Source: Candidatus Omnitrophota bacterium (GTDB lineage Bacteria > Omnitrophota > Gorgyraeia > Gygaellales > Profunditerraquicolaceae). From it: a stretch of DNA of 17,201 nt. Positions 1 to 5,474 of the stretch are shown one piece after another. The position numbers and the translations under genes were made by a program. Numbering within the stretch: the stretch's first letter is position 1; every line of letters begins with the position of its first letter. The stretch covers positions 1 through 17,201 of the forward strand of contig JAFGUY010000008.1 of the NCBI GenBank assembly GCA_016938245.1, written 5' to 3'. The notes below the pieces were generated by a model. The model saw only the letters and a list, made by a program, of their open reading frames with translations. It did not search any database and was not told the origin of the DNA.

Positions 1-123
1 GATACTCTCTCTTTATCCATCAAGGATAAGTTTAGCAGGGTCTCTCTTAATTTTCAAAGAAATTCGTTTCTTTATATAGAAAACTATCTTATTAACAATA
101 ACACATATTATACGAGGAGTTAG
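1..123 (+). CDS. possible 3' end of an upstream gene (partial, unidentified)
   Basis: The first frame is open from the left edge for 40 codons and ends with TAG at 121-123, just before the glgC start at 127. The peptide ends in ...NTYYTRS. It shows stretches of alternating polar and hydrophobic residues (TLSLSI, RVSLNF, SFLYIENYLI), which would suit beta strands. The Shine-Dalgarno sequence of glgC (GAGGAG, 114-119) would lie inside its last codons, as happens in tightly packed operons. Forty open codons in AT-rich DNA can occur by chance, and a second frame is open to about base 80, so this may be no gene. I do not recognise a family. Confidence 0.3.
   Translation, partial: DTLSLSIKDKFSRVSLNFQRNSFLYIENYLINNNTYYTRS
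56..73 (+). other. small hairpin with TTCG loop upstream of glgC
   Basis: AAAGAAA (56-62) and TTTCTTT (67-73) are perfectly complementary around a TTCG tetraloop. Six of the seven pairs are A-T, so the stem is weak. It is not followed by a clear T-run, so I do not call it a terminator. Confidence 0.3.
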
Positions 124-126
124 TAG

Positions 127-1353
127 ATGATGAAGAGGGTTTTAACATTTATTATGGCCGGCGGTAAGGGAGAGCGCCTTTTGCCTTTAACTAAGGATAG
201 GGCTAAGCCGGCTGTCCCGTTTGGCGGAATATACAGGATAGTAGATTTTACCTTAAGTAACTGTATTAATTCGGGGCTACGCAGGATCTACCTTTTAACG
301 CAGTATAAATCTGCCTCATTGCATAGGCATATCCGCTTAGGCTGGAATATACTTTCTTCCGAATTAGGCCAATTTATTGAGTTACTCCCGGCGCAGCAGA
401 GAGTAGGAGATTCATGGTATTTAGGGACTGCAGATGCTATTTTTCAGAATCTTTATACTCTGGATATGGACAAGCCGGATGAAGTTTTAATTTTAGCCGG
501 CGACCATATCTACAAGATGAATTATTACGATATGATAGATTTTCACCGGGATAATGACGCGGATCTTACTGTTGGAGTAGTAGAAGTAGAGAAGGAGAGT
601 TCAGGGCGTTTAGGGGTTGTTGATGTTGATGGTTTAAATAAGGTATATGGTTTTCAAGAGAAGCCTAAGAACCCAAAGGCTATTCCCGGCAATGAAAGTA
701 AAATATATGCTTCAATGGGGATTTATGTTTTTAAACACTCTGTAGTTATCGAAGAATTGCATGATGATGTTAAAAGAATCGGCTCTTCTCATGATTTTGG
801 CAAGGATATAATCCCGCATATGGTAAAAAAAGGGAGGAAGGTGGTTGCTTATAATTTTGTCGACCAGAATAAGCATGAAGCGCTTTACTGGAGGGATATC
901 GGGACGATTGATGCTTATTTTGAAGCGAATATGGATCTGATTCAGGCAAACCCGACATTCAATCTTTATGATAAGGACTGGCCGATAAGGACTTATCAGG
1001 AGCAGTTCCCGCCGGTAAAAACTGTGCATTCAGGAGATGAGATTGCCGGAAGGGTTGGTTTAGTTTTGGATTCAATAGTCTCAAGCGCATGCGTTGTTTC
1101 CGGCGGAAAGGTGCAGCGTTCAATATTATCTCCGAATGTAAGGGTAAATAGTTTTTCTGAAGTCTATGATTCCATACTTATGGAAGGGGTAAATGTCAGG
1201 CGTTATGTCAAGGTTAAGCGTGCTATTATTGATAAAGATGTAAATATTCCTCAGGGGATGGTAATCGGCTACGATTTGGCAGAGGATAAAAAGAAGTTTT
1301 TTGTTACCGAATCCGGGATCGTGGTTGTAGCAAAAGGCACTGAAATTAAATAA
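127..1353 (+). CDS. glgC: glucose-1-phosphate adenylyltransferase (ADP-glucose pyrophosphorylase)
   Basis: This enzyme makes ADP-glucose and pyrophosphate from ATP and glucose-1-phosphate, the committed step of bacterial glycogen synthesis, in the cytoplasm. The 408-aa length is usual for the family. The N-terminal nucleotidyltransferase domain has the signature AGGKGERLLPLTKDRAKPAV (residues 11-30), then WYLGTADA (97-104), AGDHIYKMNY (124-133), FQEKP (176-180), ASMGIYVF (195-202), HDFGKDIIP (222-230) and YWRDIGTIDAYFEANMD (254-270). The remaining ~110 residues fit the left-handed beta-helix domain that carries allosteric sites in this family. GAGGAG at 114-119 lies 7 nt before ATG 127; a second ATG at 130 is also possible. 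No glycogen synthase or branching enzyme is in the window. An acetyltransferase gene follows after 2 nt. Family assignment is very safe; the allosteric effector cannot be read from the sequence. Confidence 0.95.
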   Translation: MMKRVLTFIMAGGKGERLLPLTKDRAKPAVPFGGIYRIVDFTLSNCINSGLRRIYLLTQYKSASLHRHIRLGWNILSSELGQFIELLPAQQRVGDSWYLGTADAIFQNLYTLDMDKPDEVLILAGDHIYKMNYYDMIDFHRDNDADLTVGVVEVEKESSGRLGVVDVDGLNKVYGFQEKPKNPKAIPGNESKIYASMGIYVFKHSVVIEELHDDVKRIGSSHDFGKDIIPHMVKKGRKVVAYNFVDQNKHEALYWRDIGTIDAYFEANMDLIQANPTFNLYDKDWPIRTYQEQFPPVKTVHSGDEIAGRVGLVLDSIVSSACVVSGGKVQRSILSPNVRVNSFSEVYDSILMEGVNVRRYVKVKRAIIDKDVNIPQGMVIGYDLAEDKKKFFVTESGIVVVAKGTEIK

Positions 1354-1355
1354 AT

Positions 1356-1805
1356 ATGATAAGAAAAGCAAGAATTGGGGATATAAAGCAGATGCAGGCG
1401 TTGATTAACGGGTTTGCCAGGCAGGATATTATGCTAGCGCGCTCATTAAATGAGCTTTACGAGAATATCCGCGATTTCTGGGTAAAGGCTGATAAAGGCA
1501 AAGTTATCGGCTGTGCTGCGTTGCATATCTCATGGGATAACCTGGCAGAGATTAAGTCTGTTGCCGTAGCGCAAAAATTCCATAAAAAAGGAATCGGTAA
1601 AGAATTAATTGCTGCCTGTTTGGACGAAGCCTTGCAATTAGGTATCAAAAAAGTTTTCATGCTTACCTATAAGCCGAAATATTTTAAGAGATTCGGGTTT
1701 AAAAAGATAGCCCATTCAAGCCTGCCGCATAAGATCTGGGCAGAGTGTATTCATTGCCCTAAATTCCCCGACTGCAAGGAGACCGCCCTCTTAAAAATAT
1801 TGTAA
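1356..1805 (+). CDS. argA: GNAT acetyltransferase, short ArgA-type N-acetylglutamate synthase
   Basis: A 149-aa single-domain GNAT protein. The acetyl-CoA binding motif A is visible as VAVAQKFHKKGIGKELI (69-85), with the pyrophosphate loop HKKGIG. The N-terminus (RKARIGDIKQMQALI), the middle segment GCAALHISWDNLAEIKSVAV (52-71) and the C-terminal LPHKIWAECIHCPKFPDC (123-140) match, from memory, the short stand-alone N-acetylglutamate synthases of deltaproteobacteria and relatives, which acetylate glutamate as the first step of arginine synthesis. They lack the kinase-like domain of the E. coli enzyme. C131, C134 and C140 form a CxxC-x5-C cluster that could bind a metal. The start is 2 nt after the glgC stop and has no good Shine-Dalgarno, so translation is probably coupled to glgC. 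GNAT membership is certain; the glutamate substrate is inferred from the C-terminal signature, and no other arg gene is nearby. Confidence 0.78.
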   Translation: MIRKARIGDIKQMQALINGFARQDIMLARSLNELYENIRDFWVKADKGKVIGCAALHISWDNLAEIKSVAVAQKFHKKGIGKELIAACLDEALQLGIKKVFMLTYKPKYFKRFGFKKIAHSSLPHKIWAECIHCPKFPDCKETALLKIL

Positions 1806-1827
1806 AATAAAATTTTTATGTTATAAT
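1800..1827 (+). promoter_or_regulatory. promoter of the acyl-CoA dehydrogenase/Etf operon (extended -10)
   Basis: TG-T-TATAAT is present, with the TG at 1819-1820 and the -10 hexamer TATAAT at 1822-1827. A partial -35, TTGTAA (1800-1805), stands 16 nt upstream. Transcription would start near 1834, leaving a leader of about 24 nt that contains the Shine-Dalgarno GGGAGG just before ATG 1858. The -35 overlaps the end of the argA-like gene, so the operon could also receive read-through. Confidence 0.55.
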
Positions 1828-1857
1828 TTTCGGACTGTTAATTAAAGGGAGGAAGAG

Positions 1858-3009
1858 ATGGATTATTTACTGACTGATGAACAAAAGATGATTAAGGATT
1901 TAGCGCATAAGATTGCGGAAGAAAAGATTCGTCCGGTAGCAGCTAAATATGACGTAAGCGAAGAGTATCCTTGGGATGTGCTGAAGGTTATGGCGGAGTC
2001 GGATATGTTCGGGCTTTTTATTCCGGAAGAATACGGCGGGTTAGGGACGAATGTAATGAATTTATGCCTTGCTACAGAAGAATTCTCGCGCGCCTGCGGC
2101 GGTATTGCTGTTTGCTATGCTGCTTCGGCACTGGGGACATTCCCAATAGTATTATTCGGCAACGACGAACAGAAGAAGAAATACCTTCCGGACTTAGCTA
2201 AGGGTAAAAAGGTTGCCGCATTTGCAATTACCGAGCCTGAAGCAGGCTCTGACGCAGGGGCTACTAAAACTACGGCTAAAAAAGAAGGGGATTATTATAT
2301 TTTAAACGGGCTAAAACACTTTATTACTAACGGCGGGGATGCAGAGACTTATGTTGTTATTGCCATGACTGATAAAACTAAAGGCGCCCGCGGGGCATCA
2401 GCTTTTATCGTTGAAAAGGGGACTCCGGGGTTTACCTTCGGCAAAAAAGAGGATAAATTCGGTATCCGCGCATCAAGTACCCGCGAACTGATTTTTACGG
2501 ATTGCAAAGTCCCGGCAAAAAATTTATTGGCTAAAGAGGGGATGGGCTTTATCGTTACCATGAGGACATTTGATATGTCCCGGCCCGGAGTTGCAGCGCA
2601 GGCCTTAGGGATTGCGCAGGGGGCTTTAGAGTTAGCAGTAAAATATGCTAAAGAAAGAGTTCAGTTTGGAAAATCCATCTCAAGTTTTCAGGGGATACAA
2701 TGGATGCTGGCAGATATGGCGACAGAAGTCGAGGCTGCCCGGGCTTTGGTTTATTCAACTGCGAGAATGGTTGATGCGGGAGTCAAGGATGTAGCAAAGG
2801 CTTCGGCAATGTCTAAGATGTATGCTTCGGACGTAGCAATGAAGGTAGCTGTGGATGCGCTTCAGATATTCGGCGGGTATGGATACATGAAGGATTACCC
2901 GATTGAAAAATACGTGCGCGATGCCAAGATTACCCAGATTTATGAAGGGACTAATCAGATACAGCGCAGTATCATTGCCTTGCAGATCATAAAAGAACTA
3001 TCCAGATAG
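1858..3009 (+). CDS. acyl-CoA dehydrogenase, short-chain (butyryl-CoA dehydrogenase-like)
   Basis: An FAD enzyme of 383 aa that oxidises acyl-CoA to 2-enoyl-CoA, or runs the reverse reduction, exchanging electrons with an electron-transfer flavoprotein. The first family signature AITEPEAGSD is at 123-132, the flavin/substrate stretch HFITNGG at 154-160, and the C-terminal signature FGGYGYMKDYPIEKYVRDAK precedes IYEGTNQIQRS. Glu363 in YEGT is at the position of the catalytic base of short-chain and butyryl-CoA dehydrogenases, so the active site looks intact. A strong Shine-Dalgarno (GGGAGG) precedes the ATG. etfB begins 16 nt after the stop and an EtfA with a ferredoxin domain follows, the order known from bifurcating enoyl-CoA reductases such as caffeyl-CoA reductase CarCDE. 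That suggests enoyl-CoA reduction with NADH while ferredoxin is also reduced; the acyl chain preferred is not readable. Confidence 0.93.
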   Translation: MDYLLTDEQKMIKDLAHKIAEEKIRPVAAKYDVSEEYPWDVLKVMAESDMFGLFIPEEYGGLGTNVMNLCLATEEFSRACGGIAVCYAASALGTFPIVLFGNDEQKKKYLPDLAKGKKVAAFAITEPEAGSDAGATKTTAKKEGDYYILNGLKHFITNGGDAETYVVIAMTDKTKGARGASAFIVEKGTPGFTFGKKEDKFGIRASSTRELIFTDCKVPAKNLLAKEGMGFIVTMRTFDMSRPGVAAQALGIAQGALELAVKYAKERVQFGKSISSFQGIQWMLADMATEVEAARALVYSTARMVDAGVKDVAKASAMSKMYASDVAMKVAVDALQIFGGYGYMKDYPIEKYVRDAKITQIYEGTNQIQRSIIALQIIKELSR

Positions 3010-3025
3010 AAATAAATTAGAGAGT

Positions 3026-3808
3026 ATGAATATTATTGTTTGTATAAAACAGGTGCCGGAGACAACCGAAGTAAGGATTAACCCGGAAACAAATACGCTT
3101 ATGCGCGAAGGGGTAAAATCTATTATTAACCCTTTTGATATGTATGCGATTGAAGAAGGGGTGCGGTTAAAAGAGCGTTTTGGCGGTAAGGTAAGCGTAG
3201 TTACCATGGGCCTTCCTCAAGCGGATAGCGCTTTGCGCGAGGCAATTTCTATGGGAGCTGATGAGGGTTTTTTAGTATGCGACCGCGCTTTTGCCGGGTC
3301 AGATACATGGGCGACCAGCTATACTTTAGCCGGCGCGATTAAAAAAATCGGTACTTTTGATCTTATTATATGTGGGAAGCAGGCCTCTGACGGAGATACA
3401 GCGCAGGTTGGCCCCGGGATATCAACGCATTTAAATATCCCGCAGGTAACTTACGTAAAAAAAGTTGAAGAAGCTTCAGAAAAAATAATGCGGGTTGAAC
3501 GTATGCTTGAGGAAGGTTATGAAGTTATTGAAACTCCCTTGCCGGCGCTTCTAACCGTAGTAAAAGAAATTAATGAGCCGAGGATTCCTTCTTTAAAAGG
3601 GTTAATGCGCGCTAAGGCTGCGAAGATTACAATACTTACGCAAAAGGAACTTGCTTTAGACCCGCAGCAGATTGGATTATGCGGCTCGCCAACGCAGGTA
3701 GTAAAGATTTTTACTCCGCCGCAGAGGCAGGGAGGCCAGATGCTTGCCGGAGAGGTTCCTGATATTGCCGGGCAATTGGTCGAATTACTTAGAGAAGAGG
3801 TAACTTAA
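3026..3808 (+). CDS. etfB: electron-transfer flavoprotein beta subunit (EtfB), bifurcating-type
   Basis: A 260-aa EtfB. It has the N-terminal MNIIVCIKQVPETTEVRINP, the stretch NPFDMYAIEEGVRLK (35-49), the nucleotide-binding CGKQASDGDTAQVGP (116-130) and a C-terminal GSPTQVVKIFTPP segment. These follow the pattern I remember for EtfB of bifurcating systems such as Acidaminococcus and Megasphaera, where EtfB carries the flavin that binds NADH and splits the electron pair. Classical mitochondrial-type EtfB binds AMP at the equivalent site. The start at 3026 has only a weak purine stretch (AGAGAG) upstream, so coupling to the dehydrogenase gene is likely. The EtfA partner follows after a 30-nt gap. 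EtfB identity is certain; bifurcation is inferred from motifs plus neighbours. Confidence 0.93.
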   Translation: MNIIVCIKQVPETTEVRINPETNTLMREGVKSIINPFDMYAIEEGVRLKERFGGKVSVVTMGLPQADSALREAISMGADEGFLVCDRAFAGSDTWATSYTLAGAIKKIGTFDLIICGKQASDGDTAQVGPGISTHLNIPQVTYVKKVEEASEKIMRVERMLEEGYEVIETPLPALLTVVKEINEPRIPSLKGLMRAKAAKITILTQKELALDPQQIGLCGSPTQVVKIFTPPQRQGGQMLAGEVPDIAGQLVELLREEVT

Positions 3809-3833
3809 ACAGGCAAATCGGCAAACAGGCAAA
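3807..3833. repeat. short direct repeat between etfB and etfA
   Basis: AAACAGGCAAA occurs at 3807-3817 and again at 3823-3833, a perfect 11-bp direct repeat with period 16. It starts inside the etfB stop codon and fills most of the 30-nt gap. No Shine-Dalgarno is visible before the etfA start. Confidence 0.7.
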
Positions 3834-3838
3834 CTAAT

Positions 3839-5041
3839 ATGTCTATTCAGATTATTATAGAAAAATGCACCGGTTGCACGCTTTGCGTAAAGGCCTGCCC
3901 TTTTGATGCTATTCGTATTTTGGAGAAGAAGGCGGTTATTGATTTAAATAAATGCACGCTTTGCGGGGCATGCAAAGATGCCTGTAAATTTAAAGCAATT
4001 CTGATTGAAAAAACCCCTGCCAAATGCGAACTCCCTGATATAAAAGATTATAAAGGTATTTGGGTATTTTTAGAGCAGAAAAAAGGCAAGGTGCAGTCAG
4101 TATCATATGAATTATTAGGCAAGGCGCAAGAGTTGGCTAAGAAATTAAATTGTCAGGTAAGCGGCGTATTAATCGGGGATAAGATGGATGACCAGCTGGA
4201 TGAGCTTATCTTCTGCGGAGCGGATAATATTTATCTTGTGGAAGCGCCTGATCTGGCTAATTTTCAGGATGAGCCATATACTAACGTTCTGGTTAAGCTG
4301 GTAAATAAATATAAACCGGAGATTCTTTTATGCGGAGCTACTAATATCGGCAGGTCGCTTATTTCGCGCGTTGCCATTAATATTAAGGCGGGATTAACCG
4401 CTGATTGCACGGGGTTGGATATTGATCCGGATAAAAAAATACTGCTTCAGACCCGTCCTGCATTCGGCGGGAATATTATGGCAACGATTATTTCCCCTAA
4501 TTACCGGCCGCAGATGGCAACAGTGCGGCATAAGGTATTTGCGCCGATGCCGGCGGATAAGAAGCGCAAGGGTAAAATTATAAAAGAAAGTTTTGACAGC
4601 TCTTTGTATGTTTCGCGCGCAAAGTTATTGGATATGATAGAGGAGATCGAGTCATTAGTTAATTTATCGGAAGCGGATATAATTGTTTCCGGCGGACGCG
4701 GCATGGGTGGCCCGGAGAATTTTAAGATTTTAGAGGAGCTCGCCCATGTTTTAGGTGCTGCAGTAGGTTCATCGCGCGCTGCGGTTGACGCAGGATGGAT
4801 GCCTTATTCGCATCAGGTAGGGCAGACCGGAAGGACCGTAGCCCCGAAAATTTATTTTGCCTGCGGCATATCCGGGCAGATCCAGCATTTAGTCGGTATG
4901 CAATCATCTAAAATAATCGTCGCTATCAACAAAGACCCCGATGCGCCTATATTTAAAGTTGCAACTTATGGCATAGTAGGTGATCTTTTTCAAATAGTTC
5001 CCGCCTTAACCTCCAAATTCAAAGAATCCCTTAGAAAGTAA
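3839..5041 (+). CDS. etfA: electron-transfer flavoprotein alpha subunit with N-terminal 2x[4Fe-4S] ferredoxin domain
   Basis: A 400-aa fusion. Residues 1-57 are a two-cluster ferredoxin: C10, C13, C16 and C20 (CTGCTLCVKACP) and C39, C42, C45 and C49 (CTLCGACKDACK). From about residue 68 the EtfA N-terminal domain follows, including GADNIYLVEAPDL and the CGATNIGRSL region. The C-terminal FAD domain has SRAAVDAGWMPYSHQVGQTG (312-331) and CGISGQIQHLVGM (342-354). EtfA proteins with this extra ferredoxin occur in caffeyl-CoA reductase (CarE) and lactate dehydrogenase/Etf of Acetobacterium, both electron-bifurcating. The domain could pass the low-potential electron to free ferredoxin. All eight cysteines and the FAD motif are present, so the protein looks functional. 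The start has no Shine-Dalgarno and is probably coupled to etfB. A strong inverted repeat begins 10 nt after the stop. Confidence 0.94.
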   Translation: MSIQIIIEKCTGCTLCVKACPFDAIRILEKKAVIDLNKCTLCGACKDACKFKAILIEKTPAKCELPDIKDYKGIWVFLEQKKGKVQSVSYELLGKAQELAKKLNCQVSGVLIGDKMDDQLDELIFCGADNIYLVEAPDLANFQDEPYTNVLVKLVNKYKPEILLCGATNIGRSLISRVAINIKAGLTADCTGLDIDPDKKILLQTRPAFGGNIMATIISPNYRPQMATVRHKVFAPMPADKKRKGKIIKESFDSSLYVSRAKLLDMIEEIESLVNLSEADIIVSGGRGMGGPENFKILEELAHVLGAAVGSSRAAVDAGWMPYSHQVGQTGRTVAPKIYFACGISGQIQHLVGMQSSKIIVAINKDPDAPIFKVATYGIVGDLFQIVPALTSKFKESLRK

Positions 5042-5051
5042 AATCGTAGAA

Positions 5052-5113
5052 TAAATAGGGACAGCGACCATTTATTTACGCATACAGAGAAAAATGGTCG
5101 CTGTCCCTATTTA
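5052..5113. repeat. 22-bp perfect inverted repeat with GGGACAGCGACC core (REP-like element, possible terminator)
   Basis: The left arm is 5052-5073 and the right arm 5092-5113; all 22 positions are complementary, around an 18-nt loop. The arm contains ATAGGGACAGCGACCATTT. It follows the etfA stop closely and could stop or stabilise the operon transcript, although the downstream sequence TTACCTATTTACTG is not a clean T-run. The long perfect arms and defined core look more like a dispersed REP/RAYT-type palindromic element than a simple terminator. Confidence 0.75.
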
Positions 5114-5198
5114 CCTATTTACTGAAAGAAGATTCTCTTGTTTTATCATCAAAATAGATGTTTTAGTAAGATTATGTTAAAGAATGTAAAGATTTTCC

Positions 5199-5227
5199 TT
5201 GACAAGATTAAATCTTTCCCGTATATT
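5199..5227 (+). promoter_or_regulatory. sigma-70-type promoter for the HTH-smc operon
   Basis: The -35 TTGACA (5199-5204, full consensus) and -10 TATATT (5222-5227, 5 of 6) are separated by exactly 17 nt. Transcription would start near 5234, giving a leader of about 50 nt before ATG 5286. Nothing else between 5114 and 5198 looked like a gene or structured site. Confidence 0.7.
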
Positions 5228-5285
5228 GTTATCAATTGCTTTTTTTGTCGTGGGATAGTTCCTACTGGCAATATCAGAGAATAAT

Positions 5286-5465
5286 ATGATTAACAGCGGA
5301 TTAATGACAATCGAAGATTTAGCGGATTACCTTAAAGTTACCCGCAGGACTATTTATGACTGGGTTAAGCATAATAAGATCCCTGCGGTTAAGCTTGTCG
5401 GACAATGGCGTTTTAAAAAAGATAAAATCGATGACTGGTTAGACGGACAATCACAACCGCATTAG
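5286..5465 (+). CDS. small helix-turn-helix protein (excisionase/MerR-like, HTH_17 type)
   Basis: A 59-aa protein. The segment MTIEDLADYLKVTRRTIYDW (7-26) is the helix-turn-helix, followed by VKHNKIPAVKLVGQWRFKKD and KIDDWL, which is the winged pattern of the excisionase-like HTH_17 family: a LADYLKV helix, recognition helix RRTIYDWV, then the short IPAVKL..WRFKK wing. These proteins bind DNA as small regulators or architectural factors; here the target is unknown. I chose ATG 5286; an internal ATG at 5304 begins exactly at the conserved domain and is an alternative, because neither has a strong Shine-Dalgarno. The stop TAG (5463-5465) runs into the Shine-Dalgarno of smc, 9 nt before its start, so the two genes are almost surely cotranscribed. 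No integrase or other phage gene is nearby, so an excisionase role is not supported. Confidence 0.85.
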   Translation: MINSGLMTIEDLADYLKVTRRTIYDWVKHNKIPAVKLVGQWRFKKDKIDDWLDGQSQPH

Positions 5466-5474
5466 GGAGGACAT

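Noticed and set aside
56..73. AAAGAAA-TTCG-TTTCTTT hairpin as an intrinsic terminator
   Set aside because: The stem is nearly all A-T and no T-run follows, so it would not be expected to stop transcription well.
3839..4018. Ferredoxin part of EtfA as a separate ferredoxin gene joined by sequencing error
   Set aside because: There is one uninterrupted frame with no internal start or ribosome-binding site, and ferredoxin-EtfA fusions are an established architecture.
5286..5465. HTH gene as a phage excisionase and the region as a prophage remnant
   Set aside because: No integrase, attachment site or other phage gene is nearby, and the gene is joined to the housekeeping smc.
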